46,094 nt of DNA from Salipiger thiooxidans (GCF_900102075.1 NZ_FNAV01000026.1:1-46094), one strand, 5' to 3'; shown: positions 1 to 9,418, counted from the first letter of the stretch. Notes: a model not told the origin generated them from the sequence alone. Numbers and translations are program-made.

Positions 1-908
1 CGTTCGGACTTGTCGAAGACTGGAATATGCGGGGCAGTCTTGCGCTCTACCTGCCAGCCCAGCATCGGCCCGGTGCCGCAGGCGGTATCCGCGATCAGGC
101 GCTCGGGATGGAGGTCGAACCTGGCCTTGACCCGGTCCAGCATGGTCCTGGTCGAACCGACCTCTGCTTGCCGGATGGATCTCGTCGCCTCTACGTCCAC
201 AATCACGCCATGGTCCATGTCGATCAGGTTGTTGTCGGAATAGCTGAAGAATGCCGGCCCCTTGCGAGCTGCCGTCCACTGGCTGGCCGGATCCGAGTGG
301 GAGGTGAACTTCGGCTGGACCTCGCTGGCGGCACCGAACGCGGCCTCGTCCAGCGTCTCGGGATACTCGCGATCGGCCCGCGGGGCATCAGCAGGATCGA
401 CCTGCGCCGGATCCCACTCTTCCTTCGGAGTAGAGTTCTGCTTGTTGGCATCGGCCTCGATGAAGCTGGCATCAACGGCCATGCGCTGGCCGCTTACCAA
501 GCCCTCTTCAATGCACCGCGCGACGGTCGACTCGAACAGGTAGCGCAGCAACTCGCTCTCGCGGAAACGGCCATGCCGGTTCTTCGAGAAGGTCGAGTGA
601 TCCGGGACCCGGTCGCTGAGGCCAGGGTGGCAAAACCAGCGACAAGCCAGGTTGAGATGAACTTCCTCGCACAGCCGCCGCTCCGACCGGATGCCGAAGC
701 ACTACCTAACAAGCAGCAGTCGGATGGGGAACTCGGGATCGACGGAAGGCCGCCCGGTATGGCTGCAGAGACCGGCGAGGTAGGCACGGAGGCCGGACAG
801 ATCCACGAACCGGTCGATGGTGCGCAGGAGGTGGCTCTGGGGCACATGATCCTCGAGCGAGACCTCGTAGAACAGCGCCGGCTGCGCCTCCTGCCGCGGT
901 CCCATCAT
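1..908 (-). pseudogene. IS1182-family transposase, broken by an in-frame amber codon and cut by the window edge
   Basis: Read on the minus strand, one frame runs from an ATG at 908 (or 905) to the window edge and matches IS1182-type transposases: LFYEVSLEDHVPQ, then IDRFVDLSGLRA, GRPSVDPEF, FGIRSERRLCEEVHLNLA, DHSTFSKNRHGRF and AVDASFIEADANKQNS. The frame is continuous except for TAG at 702-704, in a position where relatives have Tyr (VGYCFGIR; here VR-stop-CFGIR). Neither part is a complete protein, so the gene is probably inactive unless the codon is suppressed. The 3' end lies outside the window. The upstream end of the element is probably near 965-990, where an AT-rich GAGTTTTTCAACG sequence resembles IS ends, but I cannot fix the terminal repeat. 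Confidence 0.85.
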
Positions 909-1074
909 CGCCAGTCCTCCCACCCAATGCGGGAATTGAATCAGCCGCAAGCGCTTCGATCAAGGGCGAGTTTTTCAACGAAATACGCCCTATGTGGCCG
1001 TCGGCCCCAATGCCCACCGCCGCCTTCTACCAAAGCAAGCTGATAAAGCTGTGCAAGTGTCCTTGCGGGACGAC

Positions 1075-1635
1075 TTACCTGAACTTGCATTTCGCCTGCC
1101 GCTTGCTGGAGGCGCCCCATTCCCGTTGCAGAAGTGCGTATTGCATGGTGTTCTCGTAGACAGGCTGGCCGGCATCGTCGTTCTGGAAGGAAATGTAGTC
1201 CAGAAACAGCCCCTCCCGTCGCATTCCCAACCGTTCGCAAAGCTTCTGCGAGGGCACGTTGTGATCTTCGACATAGGCATAGAGGCGGCGCATGCCTTGG
1301 GCCTCAAACAGATCGGCAAACAGAGCATGTGCAGCCTCAAACGCATAGCCCTGTCCTGAAAACGCCCGATTGAAGTTCCATCCAACCGAGACCGTGTCGC
1401 CCTCGGGGTGTGCGAAGACGTCGCCGATGAGCTGGTCGCTGTCCTTGAGGCAGACGGCGATCTGTGCGTCGTCCGCGGCGCGCCGGTCGGCCTCGGCCAG
1501 GGCGGCATCCATGTCCCGAAGGGTCAGCGAGAGAAAGCAGCTCGCGACCGGAGAGGCCAGATAGGCCAGAAGACCCTCCGCGTCCTCGCGGCGGAAGTTT
1601 CGAAGAACGAGGCGTTCGGTTTCGATCGGCGTCAT
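1075..1635 (-). CDS. GNAT-family N-acetyltransferase (RimJ/RimL type)
   Basis: This 186-residue protein opens with IETERLVLRNFRREDAEGL, the usual first strand and helix of RimJ/RimL-like acetyltransferases. An acetyl-CoA pyrophosphate-loop motif (SGQGYAFEA, residues 93-101) follows, then the C-terminal QKLCERLGMRREG segment. It should transfer an acetyl group from acetyl-CoA to an amine of a small molecule or protein N-terminus; the substrate cannot be told. The ATG at 1635 has AAGGGAC about six bases upstream. It lies 23 bp downstream of the drug exporter on the same strand and is probably co-transcribed with it, which suggests a role in detoxification (inference). Its 3' end is close to the IS1182 remnant. 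Confidence 0.85.
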   Translation of the reverse strand: MTPIETERLVLRNFRREDAEGLLAYLASPVASCFLSLTLRDMDAALAEADRRAADDAQIAVCLKDSDQLIGDVFAHPEGDTVSVGWNFNRAFSGQGYAFEAAHALFADLFEAQGMRRLYAYVEDHNVPSQKLCERLGMRREGLFLDYISFQNDDAGQPVYENTMQYALLQREWGASSKRQAKCKFR

Positions 1636-1658
1636 GGATGTCCCTTTCGGCCCGGGGT

Positions 1659-3182
1659 TCAATGGGTCGCGGCGTTGGCGGACGGGCGGTGCCCTGCAAG
1701 GGTGATCCAGACAGCCCCCGCCAGGGCCATGATCACGGCGGCCGCGCTGGTCAGCAGGACGGCATGGGTCTGGCTGAAGGCCGCCTTGCCAGCGGCGATC
1801 AGTGCCGCGCCCTGGTTTTCCGGCAGCCCCGCGGCGACGATGTAGGCGTCGCCGATGCTGCGGGAGGCCGCGGCGGCCAGATCGGAGGGCAGCTCTGCCG
1901 GCATCTCGATGGCGCCTGCGAAGGTGCTGGCCATGAAGACGCCGAAGACGGTGATGCCGAGGCCTGTGCCCAGCTCGTATCCCGTGGCCTCCAGCGATCC
2001 CGCCGCGCCGCCATCCTCGGCCTCGACGGCGCCCATGATCGCGATCGAGGATGCGGTCAGCCCGATGCTGAGCGTCAGACCCAGAAGGGCCAACACTGCG
2101 GGCACATGCCAGCCGGGGTCGTTGAAATCCTGATACGCCAGAAACAGCAGCGACAGCGCCGCCATGGCAAGCGACAGGGCCGCCACCAGGCGCAGGCCGA
2201 AGCGGTTGGACAGCCAGCCCGCTATCGGCCCGCCCACGGCCGCTGCCGCCATGATCGGCACCATGAACAGCCCGGCCTCGAGCGGCGTCTTGCCCAGCAC
2301 GAATTGCAATTCCTGCGCCAGCGTCAGCTCGACCCCGGCCAACGCGCCAGAGGCCACCAGCGCCATCATCAGCCCCGCCAGGATGGCGGGATGCGACAGC
2401 AGCGACAGGTCCAGCATCGGCGCCGCCGCGCGCAGCTGCTGGCGCACGAATATCGCAAGAAGGGCCGCGCCGCCCGCAAGCACGGCTCCCGTCACCACGG
2501 GCGGATGTTTGGCGCCGAAGCCCGCCTTGATGCCGTAGACCACCGCGATCATCCCCGCGATCAGCAGCAGCGCCTGGCCGAGGGGCCAGGGACCCGGGCT
2601 CACGCGCTCGGCCCGGGGCAGCAGCAGGAAGCAGGCCGGGGCCACGACCAGCATCACAGGCACATTGATGAGAAAGACCGCCCCCCACCAGAAATGCTCC
2701 AGCAGCGCGCCGCCGATCACGGGACCCATGGCCGCGCCCGCCGCCCCGACCGTCCCCCAGAGGCCGAGCGCCATGGCCCGTTCGCCCGGATCCTCGAAGG
2801 TCTTGCGGATCAGCCCCAGCACACAGGGCATGATCATCGCCCCGCCAAGCGCCAGCACCACGCGCGCGGCGATCAGCTGGGCCGGGCTTTGCGCGAAGGC
2901 TGCGAAGGCGGAGGCGGCGGCGAAGACGACCAGCCCGCCCAACAGGATCCGCCGGTTGCCGACCCGATCTGACAGCGTGCCCATCGGCACAAGCAACCCC
3001 GCCATCAGCAGCGGATATATGTCGATGATCCACAGCACCTCGGTCGACGAGGCACGCAGGGCTTGGGTCAGGCTGGGCACCGCGACATGCAGGATGGTCA
3101 TGTCCAGCACAACCGGGAGGAAGGCCAGCATCACTGCCAGCAGGACCAGCCAGCGCTTGGGATCGGGACGTGGGGTGGTCAT
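1659..3182 (-). CDS. MFS multidrug exporter of the DHA2 (14-TM) family, QacA/SmvA-like
   Basis: This is a 507-residue integral membrane protein with about 14 hydrophobic segments. The first helix carries the LDMTILHVAVP motif (residues 26-36) typical of drug:H+ antiporter family 2. Motif A (GTLSDRVGNRR, about 68-78) lies in the loop after TM2. It likely exports cationic drugs or biocides using the proton gradient. I chose ATG 3182 because the hydrophobic N-terminus begins just after it; the frame stays open another 76 codons upstream, but that stretch runs into the divergent tetR gene. The Shine-Dalgarno sequence is weak. Control is probably by the divergent TetR repressor, whose operator lies in the 76-bp shared promoter. 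Confidence 0.88.
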   Translation of the reverse strand: MTTPRPDPKRWLVLLAVMLAFLPVVLDMTILHVAVPSLTQALRASSTEVLWIIDIYPLLMAGLLVPMGTLSDRVGNRRILLGGLVVFAAASAFAAFAQSPAQLIAARVVLALGGAMIMPCVLGLIRKTFEDPGERAMALGLWGTVGAAGAAMGPVIGGALLEHFWWGAVFLINVPVMLVVAPACFLLLPRAERVSPGPWPLGQALLLIAGMIAVVYGIKAGFGAKHPPVVTGAVLAGGAALLAIFVRQQLRAAAPMLDLSLLSHPAILAGLMMALVASGALAGVELTLAQELQFVLGKTPLEAGLFMVPIMAAAAVGGPIAGWLSNRFGLRLVAALSLAMAALSLLFLAYQDFNDPGWHVPAVLALLGLTLSIGLTASSIAIMGAVEAEDGGAAGSLEATGYELGTGLGITVFGVFMASTFAGAIEMPAELPSDLAAAASRSIGDAYIVAAGLPENQGAALIAAGKAAFSQTHAVLLTSAAAVIMALAGAVWITLAGHRPSANAATH

Positions 3183-3220
3183 CGCGCGCCTGTTGAGTCT
3201 TCGGACAGATGTTGGTTTAA

Positions 3221-3236
3221 ATACATACGTATGGAT
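3221..3236. promoter_or_regulatory. TetR operator, 16-bp palindrome
   Basis: The sequence ATACATACGTATGGAT is a palindrome with 7 of 8 base pairs matching and a perfect 10-bp core (CATACGTATG, 3224-3233). It sits between the divergent exporter and tetR starts, the usual place for an autoregulatory TetR site. Assignment to this repressor is by position. Confidence 0.75.
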
Positions 3237-3258
3237 TGCAATAGCTCGGAGGGAAGCG

Positions 3259-3804
3259 ATGGGCCGGACGGCGAGGATCACCCGCGACGGGCTGCTGAAC
3301 GTGGCCGAGGACATCGTGCGCAGCCGTGGCGGGGCCGCGCTGACCATTGGCGCTCTGGCGCAGGCCGCGGGCGTGTCCAAGGGCGGGGTGCAATATTCCT
3401 TCGTCAGCAAGGACGCGATCGTGCGTGCGCTGATTGACCGCTGGACCGCGCAGTTCGACGAACTGCTGGGCGACCCACCGCCCGAGGACCCGGTGCGCTT
3501 CGTGCAGCGCTACATCGCGGCGACACGCGCCTCGCAGCAGGCGCTGAACGCCAAGATGGCGGCGCTGCTGGTCAGCTATCTGGAGGATCCTGCCAACATG
3601 CAGGAGACCCGTGATTGGTATCGCGGGGTTTTCGCCCGCCTGTCCGGTGATGGACCAGAAGCCCGCGCCGCCCGCGTGGCCTTCCTGGCGGTCGAAGGCC
3701 TGTTCCTAATGCGGATTAACGGCTTGAACGATGAGAAAAGCTGGGCGGAACTGCTGGATGACGTTGAGGAGATCTTGCAGACGTTGGTTGGAACACCGGA
3801 GTAG
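3259..3804 (+). CDS. TetR/AcrR-family repressor of the divergent exporter
   Basis: This 181-residue protein has an N-terminal helix-turn-helix (LTIGALAQAAGVSKGGVQYSF, about residues 29-49) with the family's characteristic second helix, followed by an all-helical ligand domain. ATG 3259 is preceded by CGGAGGGA. It probably binds the 16-bp palindrome at 3221-3236 and represses both itself and the DHA2 exporter until a drug ligand is bound. Ligand specificity cannot be read from the sequence. A 17-bp hairpin follows 42 bp after its stop codon. Confidence 0.9.
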   Translation: MGRTARITRDGLLNVAEDIVRSRGGAALTIGALAQAAGVSKGGVQYSFVSKDAIVRALIDRWTAQFDELLGDPPPEDPVRFVQRYIAATRASQQALNAKMAALLVSYLEDPANMQETRDWYRGVFARLSGDGPEARAARVAFLAVEGLFLMRINGLNDEKSWAELLDDVEEILQTLVGTPE

Positions 3805-3846
3805 TGAACCTCATCGACGGTCGAAGCTGCAAGTGCCGAACCCATA

Positions 3847-3890
3847 GCCTGGCAGCCGTTCTTTGGTTCTTCGAAGAACGGCTGCCAGGC
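3847..3890. terminator. 17-bp perfect hairpin between tetR and nikA
   Basis: GCCTGGCAGCCGTTCTT (3847-3863) pairs perfectly with 3874-3890 across a 10-base loop. No T-run follows, so it is not a textbook intrinsic terminator. Its position after tetR and before the nik promoter suggests termination or insulation. It lacks the CCTCTC and GGCAGT ends of the short palindromes at 10-16.6 kb. Confidence 0.55.
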
Positions 3891-3930
3891 CAATTGTATT
3901 GACACGTCGATAGCGGTACGGCAACTGCGA

Positions 3931-3958
3931 GTATGATATAAAATTACAAAAATCATAC
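3931..3958 (+). promoter_or_regulatory. NikR operator (GTATGA-N16-TCATAC)
   Basis: GTATGA (3931-3936) and TCATAC (3953-3958) are separated by exactly 16 bases, which is the arrangement established for the Escherichia coli NikR box. The symmetry extends to GAGTATGAT / ATCATACTC (3929-3960). The right half abuts the nikA Shine-Dalgarno GGAGG at about 3961, so bound NikR would cover the promoter or the initiation region. This site is the strongest evidence that the following operon is a nickel-type system. Confidence 0.88.
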
Positions 3959-3969
3959 TCGGAGGTGCC

Positions 3970-5559
3970 ATGTTCTCGCGTCGCTCATTCTTGTCTTTGC
4001 CCGTTCTGGGTGCCGTCATCTCATCGCCACTCGGCAGCCTCGCAGCTGGCCGCAGCGCGGCCGGGCGCCTGCGCTTCGCCTGGCCATTGAACGTCGGACC
4101 TTTGAATCCGCATCTTTATTCGCCCAACCAGATGTTCGCTCAGAACATGGTGTACGAACCTCTGGTCCGCTACCGGGAAGACGGTCAGGTCGTGCCCTGG
4201 CTCGCAGCCTCCTGGAGCATCTCGGAAGACGGGCGCACCTATACGTTCGAGCTGCGCGAGGGCGTCATGTTCTCGAATGGTGAACCGTTCGATGCAGCTG
4301 CGGCGAAGGCCAATATCGACGCGGTACTCGCCAATCGTGAGCGGCATGCCTGGCTGGAGTTGGCCAACCAGATCGTTGGCGCCGAGGTGGTCGCGCCGAT
4401 GACGCTGAAGCTGTCGTTGAAGGATCCGTATTATCCTGCCCTACAGGAGCTCGCGCTGCCGCGTCCGTTCCGCTTCATCGCGCCGTCGCAGTTCGTTCAC
4501 GGCGGCACGAAAGACGGGATCGTCGCCCCGGTGGGGACGGGGCCCTGGATGCTGACCGAAAGCTCGCTAGGGGAACGCGATCTCTTCTCCCGCAATGACC
4601 GCTACTGGGGCGATGCCCCTGCCTATGCCGAGGTCGAAGTGCAGGTCATTCCCGATCCCAATACCCGCGCGATTGCCCTGCGGACCGGACAGATCGATAT
4701 GGTTTACGGGGTCGAGGGGCCGCTTTCGCCGGACTCTTACGCTGAGTTCGCGGCCTTGGGAGACTTCACCACCGGACTGTCCGCGCCGATGGAGACCAGC
4801 GATCTGGCGCTGAATACCGCGCGGGGGGCGACGCGGGATCTGTCCGTGCGCCGGGCGATCAATCACGCCGTCGACAAGGGCGCCATGATCGCGCTGATCC
4901 TGCATGGCACGGAGCGGCGGGCCGACACGCTGTTCGCGCCCAACGTGCCCTATGCCGACATCGGGCTCGAACCCTATGCCCATAACCCGGAGCAGGCGCG
5001 GAAGATCCTGGAGGAGGACGGCTGGACCGTGACGGGCGAGGGGCAGCCCCGGACGAAGGATGGCGCGCCTCTGATCCTCGACCTCTGCTTCGTCGGCACC
5101 GATGCCGTGGCCAAGGCGAAGGCCGAGATATTGCAGGCAGATCTCGCTTCCGTCGGGATCGGTATCAATCTGATCGGCGAAGAGGAAAGCAGCATCTACG
5201 CCCGCCAGCGCGATGGCAGATTCCACCTTATCTTCAACCGCACATGGGGTGCCCCCTATGATCCGCATGCCTTCCTCAGCTCCATGCGCGTACCGTCCCA
5301 TGCCGATTATCAGGCCCAGCTGGGTCTGGCGGACAAGGCGGAGATCGACCGGAAGATCGGCGAGGTCTTGATCTCCACCGACGAGACGCAGCGGGCCGAC
5401 CTTTACCGGGACCTTCTGACGCGCTTCCATGAGGAGGCAGTGTACTTGCCGCTGACCTATGCCACGGCGATGGCGGTGGCCCGGCCCGAGGTGGGGCGGC
5501 TGGTCTTCGGTGCCATGTCGAGCGAAATCCCCTTCGAGAAACTGACGCCGGATACCTGA
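3970..5559 (+). CDS. nikA: Nickel/peptide-type ABC transporter substrate-binding protein
   Basis: This 529-residue periplasmic binding protein belongs to the SBP family 5 (NikA/DppA/OppA). The N-terminus reads SRRSFLSLP, a twin-arginine-type motif followed by a short hydrophobic stretch, so export may use the Tat route; E. coli NikA uses Sec. The family core is clear: YEPLVRY, YTFELREGVMFSNGEPFDA and RRAINHAVDKGAM. It would capture nickel, probably as a chelate, and deliver it to NikBC. ATG 3970 follows GGAGG. It is the first gene of nikABCDE and its promoter carries the NikR box. Family 5 proteins also bind peptides and opines, so the nickel call rests mainly on that operator and the adjacent NikR homologue. 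Confidence 0.8.
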   Translation: MFSRRSFLSLPVLGAVISSPLGSLAAGRSAAGRLRFAWPLNVGPLNPHLYSPNQMFAQNMVYEPLVRYREDGQVVPWLAASWSISEDGRTYTFELREGVMFSNGEPFDAAAAKANIDAVLANRERHAWLELANQIVGAEVVAPMTLKLSLKDPYYPALQELALPRPFRFIAPSQFVHGGTKDGIVAPVGTGPWMLTESSLGERDLFSRNDRYWGDAPAYAEVEVQVIPDPNTRAIALRTGQIDMVYGVEGPLSPDSYAEFAALGDFTTGLSAPMETSDLALNTARGATRDLSVRRAINHAVDKGAMIALILHGTERRADTLFAPNVPYADIGLEPYAHNPEQARKILEEDGWTVTGEGQPRTKDGAPLILDLCFVGTDAVAKAKAEILQADLASVGIGINLIGEEESSIYARQRDGRFHLIFNRTWGAPYDPHAFLSSMRVPSHADYQAQLGLADKAEIDRKIGEVLISTDETQRADLYRDLLTRFHEEAVYLPLTYATAMAVARPEVGRLVFGAMSSEIPFEKLTPDT

Positions 5560-5565
5560 TCCTCC

Positions 5566-6510
5566 ATGACTGCCTATATCCTGCGCCGACTTCTTCTGAT
5601 CGTGCCGATGCTTTTCGGTGCTTCTCTGGTGATCTTCCTGATGCTCCGCCTCGGGCCGAGCGATCCCGCCCTCGACTACCTGCGCCTGTCGAAGGTTCCG
5701 CCCACGCCGCAGGCGCTGGAGGAGGCCCGCCGGTTCCTTGGCCTCGACCTGCCGCTCAGCACGCAATACCTGAACTGGATCGGCCGCGCGCTGGCCGGAG
5801 ACTTCGGCACATCCTACGCGCTGCAGCGGCCTGTCCTGCCCGATATCCTGCATTTTCTGCCAGCGACACTGGCGCTGGCAGGCACGGCGCTCGCCTTTAC
5901 GATGATCATCTCAGTGCCGCTCGGGATATGGGCCGCGCGGTATCGGGACCGCTGGCCCGACCATGCCGTGCGGCTGATTGCCTTCCTCGGGGTCTCGATG
6001 CCGAACTTCTGGCTCGGCTTCCTGCTGGTCATGGTGTTCTCGGTCCATCTCGGCTGGCTCCCTCCGATGGGCCGCGACGGGCCGCCCAGTCTGGTGATGC
6101 CGGTCATCGCCGTGGCCTTCATGTCACTTGCGATCAACGCGCGGCTCTTGAGGGCCTCGATGCTGGAGGTGGCAGGCCAGCGCCATGTCCGCTATGCGCG
6201 CCTGCGCGGCCTCTCTGACCGGGTCGTCGAGCGGCGCCACATCCTGCGGAACGCCTGGCTGCCGATCATCACCGCCATGGGGATGCATGTCGGCGAGCTG
6301 CTGGGCGGCACGCTGGTGATCGAGACGATCTTCGGCTGGCCCGGCGTCGGCCGCTATGCGGTCTCGGCGATCCTCAACCGGGATTACCCGGTGATCCAGT
6401 GCTTCACGCTTCTGATGGTGGTGATCTTCGTGCTCTGCAATCTCCTTGTCGACATTGTCTATGCGCTGGCCGATCCACGCATACGCCGCAGCACAGGAGA
6501 TACCGCATGA
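5566..6510 (+). CDS. nikB: Nickel-type ABC transporter permease
   Basis: This 314-residue inner-membrane permease starts with [21 protein letters not shown], the standard first helix of DppB/NikB proteins. A long periplasmic segment and further transmembrane helices follow. The cytoplasmic coupling loop ([16 protein letters not shown], about residues 209-224) is the EAA-type element that contacts the ATPases. It begins 6 bp after nikA and its stop overlaps the nikC start (ATGA). It should form the heterodimeric channel with NikC. Confidence 0.82.
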   Translation: MTAYILRRLLLIVPMLFGASLVIFLMLRLGPSDPALDYLRLSKVPPTPQALEEARRFLGLDLPLSTQYLNWIGRALAGDFGTSYALQRPVLPDILHFLPATLALAGTALAFTMIISVPLGIWAARYRDRWPDHAVRLIAFLGVSMPNFWLGFLLVMVFSVHLGWLPPMGRDGPPSLVMPVIAVAFMSLAINARLLRASMLEVAGQRHVRYARLRGLSDRVVERRHILRNAWLPIITAMGMHVGELLGGTLVIETIFGWPGVGRYAVSAILNRDYPVIQCFTLLMVVIFVLCNLLVDIVYALADPRIRRSTGDTA

Positions 6511-7385
6511 CCACCGTGTCTTCTGGAAACTCGCGGGGAATCCGGCCCCTGAACCCCGCCCGGCGGTTCCGACTGGGTCTGTTCTGGATCGCAGGATCCA
6601 TCGTCTTGCTGCTCGCCGTTGCGGCACTCGCAGGTCCCTGGCTCGTGCCGCATGACCCCAATGCGGTTGATCTGGCCAGCCGCCTGCAGCCAGCCGGCAG
6701 TGCGGGTCACCTGCTGGGGACGGACCATCTGGGGCGAGACATCCTCTCACGCCTGATCGCCGGCACCAGGGTCTCGCTCGGATGCGTCATGATCACTCTC
6801 GCCATCATCCTGGGCATCGGGCTGAGCCTCGGCGGCATCGCAGGTTATGCAGGCGGGCGGGTCGATCAGGTGATCATGCGCGTGGCCGATGTGTTCATGA
6901 CCTTCCCGACCCTGATCCTTGCCCTCTTCATGATCGGGATGCTGGGGACCGGGCTCGTCAATGTCATCATCGCGATCGCGCTGTCGCACTGGGCCTGGTA
7001 CGCGCGCATCACCCGGGGCATCGTGCTGTCGATGCGCCACCGGGATTTCCTGCGCGCCGCGCAGCTTTCCGGTGCGGGACGTTTTCGCATCTTTGTCGAG
7101 CATCTGCTGCCGGCAACCTTCTCGCAGATGATCGTGCTGGCCACGCTCGATATCGGGCACATGATGCTGCATGTGTCGGGGCTGTCCTTCCTCGGGCTGG
7201 GCGTGCAGGCCCCGACCGCGGAGTGGGGGGTGATGATCGCGGATGCGCGGCAGTTCGTCTGGACCTCGCCGATGCTGATCTTCTGGCCCGGGCTGGCGCT
7301 GTTCCTGTCCGTCATGGCCTTCAACCTGCTGGGCGACGCGTTGCGCGACCGTCTGGATCCGCATCTGAAGGGGGCGCACGCATGA
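6507..7385 (+). CDS. nikC: Nickel-type ABC transporter permease
   Basis: This 292-residue permease has an N-terminal cytoplasmic tail, a first helix near residues 30-48 and the family motif [23 protein letters not shown]. The coupling loop is [23 protein letters not shown] chose ATG 6507, which overlaps the nikB stop, rather than upstream starts inside nikB. Its own stop overlaps nikD by ATGA. It should pair with NikB in the membrane. Confidence 0.83.
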   Translation: MTTVSSGNSRGIRPLNPARRFRLGLFWIAGSIVLLLAVAALAGPWLVPHDPNAVDLASRLQPAGSAGHLLGTDHLGRDILSRLIAGTRVSLGCVMITLAIILGIGLSLGGIAGYAGGRVDQVIMRVADVFMTFPTLILALFMIGMLGTGLVNVIIAIALSHWAWYARITRGIVLSMRHRDFLRAAQLSGAGRFRIFVEHLLPATFSQMIVLATLDIGHMMLHVSGLSFLGLGVQAPTAEWGVMIADARQFVWTSPMLIFWPGLALFLSVMAFNLLGDALRDRLDPHLKGAHA

Positions 7386-8155
7386 CCCGGACCCTGCATA
7401 TCGCGAACCTGAGCGTCTCGACCGGAGGGCGCGAGCCGACGCAGATCCTCTCCGGTCTGGACGTTACCGTGGCTTCGGGCCGTGTGCTGGCGCTGGTGGG
7501 GGCAAGCGGTTCGGGAAAATCCACCGCCTGCGCCGCCGCCCTTGGTATCGCCGCGGGCAACCTGAATGTCAGCGGGCAGGTCTACCTTGATGGCACGCCC
7601 GTTGCGCCCGCCAGCCTTCGGGGGCGGCGGGTTGCGTCGATCCTGCAGAACCCGCGCAGCGGCTTCAACCCGCTGCGCTCGATGCGCGACCATCTGCGGG
7701 AAACGATGGTTGCGCTGGAGAAGGACTGGGACGAGGCTGCAGCCAGGGAGGTGCTCGAAGACGTCGGGCTGGAAGATCCGGCGCGCATCCTCGATCTGCA
7801 TGCTTTCGAGATGAGCGGCGGCATGCTGCAGCGCATGGCCATCGCGATCGCGCTGCTGAGCCGGGCGGAGTTCCTCTTTGCGGATGAGCCGACGACCGAT
7901 CTCGACCTCGTCGTGCAGGCGCGCATTCTGGATCTGCTGGCGGAGATGCGCGACCGCAGGGGGCTCGGACTGCTGCTGATCACCCATGACATGGGCGTTG
8001 TCGCGCGACTGGCCGACGAGGTGGCGGTGCTTGATGCGGGACGGCTGGTCGAACAGGGGCCGGTCGGGCAGATCTTCCACGCGCCCCGCCATCCGGTCAC
8101 GCGGATGCTGATTTCCGCGCACCTTGCCCTCTATGGTCTGGAGCTTTCCGCATGA
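7382..8155 (+). CDS. nikD: Nickel-type ABC transporter ATPase
   Basis: This 257-residue ATP-binding subunit has Walker [10 protein letters not shown] (residues 40-48), a signature loop reading MSGGM (143-147) instead of LSGGQ, Walker B FLFADEPT (163-170) and switch His201. All catalytic elements are present. It begins in the nikC stop codon and its last codons overlap nikE. With NikE it would power import through NikBC. Confidence 0.83.
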   Translation: MTRTLHIANLSVSTGGREPTQILSGLDVTVASGRVLALVGASGSGKSTACAAALGIAAGNLNVSGQVYLDGTPVAPASLRGRRVASILQNPRSGFNPLRSMRDHLRETMVALEKDWDEAAAREVLEDVGLEDPARILDLHAFEMSGGMLQRMAIAIALLSRAEFLFADEPTTDLDLVVQARILDLLAEMRDRRGLGLLLITHDMGVVARLADEVAVLDAGRLVEQGPVGQIFHAPRHPVTRMLISAHLALYGLELSA

Positions 8156-8955
8156 GCCTGATTTCCGCCCGCAACCTGACGCATCGCTATGTCAGCCGAA
8201 GTCTTCTCGGGGGCACACGCCAGCGCACTGCCGTGTCGGACATCTCGCTGGAGATCGGGCAAGGCGAGACGGTGGCGTTGCTTGGTCGCTCCGGCTGTGG
8301 CAAGAGCACCTTGGCCCGCCTGCTGTGCGGTCTCGAGACGCCGACGGCAGGCGAGGTCCTGTTCGAGGGGCGTTCCCTGCGCAGTCTGACGGCCAGGGAA
8401 CGGCAGGGAATGCGCCGTGCTGTACAGATGGTGTTTCAGGATAGCCCCGAAGCCACCAATCCCCGCCTGACAGTGGGCCGGATCATTGCCGAGCCGCTGC
8501 GCCATCTGGCACCTCTGACCGGCGCAGAGCGGCGGGACAGGGTCGCGACATTGCTGGCGCAGGTGGAGCTGCCGGTTGCGATGGCCGATGCGCGCCCCGG
8601 ACAGTTGAGCGGCGGGCAGTTGCAAAGGGTCTGCATCGCGCGCGCGCTGGCGCCGTCGCCGCGCCTTCTGATCCTTGACGAGGCGGTTTCCAACCTCGAT
8701 CTCCATCTGCAGGCCGTCACTCTGGACCTCATCGCGAGAATTCGGGAGGCGACCGGCATCGCCTGCCTTTTTGTCACCCACGACCTGAGGCTGGTCGAGC
8801 GTTTCGCGGCACGTGTGCTGGTGATGGCAGAGGGGCGTCTTGTCGAGGAGGCCGCTTCCGGCAGGCTTTCGGCCCTTGCGCATCCGGCATCGCGGGCGCT
8901 CCGAGAGGCGATCCTTCCGCCTTATCCGCGATCTATCTCGGGAATCCCGGCTTGA
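8152..8955 (+). CDS. nikE: Nickel-type ABC transporter ATPase
   Basis: This 267-residue ATPase has Walker [10 protein letters not shown] (45-53), Q-loop Gln96, signature LSGGQLQR (152-159) and Walker [10 protein letters not shown] (172-180). It is the last gene of the operon. Its 3' end overlaps the 3' end of the convergent nikR-like gene by 23 bp, so the two transcripts are partly complementary there. Confidence 0.83.
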   Translation: MSLISARNLTHRYVSRSLLGGTRQRTAVSDISLEIGQGETVALLGRSGCGKSTLARLLCGLETPTAGEVLFEGRSLRSLTARERQGMRRAVQMVFQDSPEATNPRLTVGRIIAEPLRHLAPLTGAERRDRVATLLAQVELPVAMADARPGQLSGGQLQRVCIARALAPSPRLLILDEAVSNLDLHLQAVTLDLIARIREATGIACLFVTHDLRLVERFAARVLVMAEGRLVEEAASGRLSALAHPASRALREAILPPYPRSISGIPA

Positions 8956-9418
8956 CGGTCAGATGGCTGTGCGGACGCGACGCGGGATCATGAGCGTGGA
9001 CATGGGTCCTGTCTTCTTCGTCGACCGGGATCAGCGATAGAGACCCATGTGCCACGCCGCGTTCCAGGAACAGCGCCTCTGCCGCCGAAACCAGCACACC
9101 GAGCGGGCCTCGGGTCACCTCGACCTCCAAGGCCGTCGTGTGATCGAGGGGTATGGAAAGGGCAGCCACATGTCGGTCATGTCCGTCAAGCCGTCTTTGC
9201 GCCAGCCGCGCGCCAAGGCTTCGGACGGATTGATCGACCGTATAGGACGCAACGCCGAGACACGGCGACTGTTCCGGCACCCCGTCGTGGTTGCGTGTCA
9301 TCGCGCGCCGAATGAGATCCCGGATCGCCTCCGAGCGGTTTCCCGCGCCGCTTTCGGACATCAGGGCGTCCAATGCGTCTGCAATGTCATCGGACAAGGT
9401 GATCGTGACTCTTTGCAT
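8933..9418 (-). CDS. nikR: NikR-like ribbon-helix-helix regulator lacking the canonical nickel ligands
   Basis: This 161-residue protein has an N-terminal MQRVTITL ribbon identical to E. coli NikR, then NRSEAIRDLIRRA of the ribbon-helix-helix domain, then an ACT-like C-terminal domain. The ribbon agrees with the canonical operator at 3931-3958. In my hand alignment the four high-affinity nickel ligands of E. coli NikR (His76, His87, His89, Cys95) correspond to Leu77, Ser88, Pro90 and Ala96 here, so all are lost. His80, His83 and His93 remain, and the C-terminus carries an extra His-rich tail (THVHAHD, then PHSHL). It may sense metal differently, or another metal. It is convergent with nikE rather than downstream in the same direction as in E. 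coli. ATG 9418 follows GAGGA at short spacing. Confidence 0.85.
   Translation of the reverse strand: MQRVTITLSDDIADALDALMSESGAGNRSEAIRDLIRRAMTRNHDGVPEQSPCLGVASYTVDQSVRSLGARLAQRRLDGHDRHVAALSIPLDHTTALEVEVTRGPLGVLVSAAEALFLERGVAHGSLSLIPVDEEDRTHVHAHDPASRPHSHLTVKPGFPR

Noticed and set aside
702..704. Pyrrolysine at the TAG codon, prompted by the methylamine genes in the same window
   Set aside because: The TAG is in a transposase, no pyl genes are seen, and methylamine use here follows the pyrrolysine-free Tmm/GmaS/Mgs/Mgd route.
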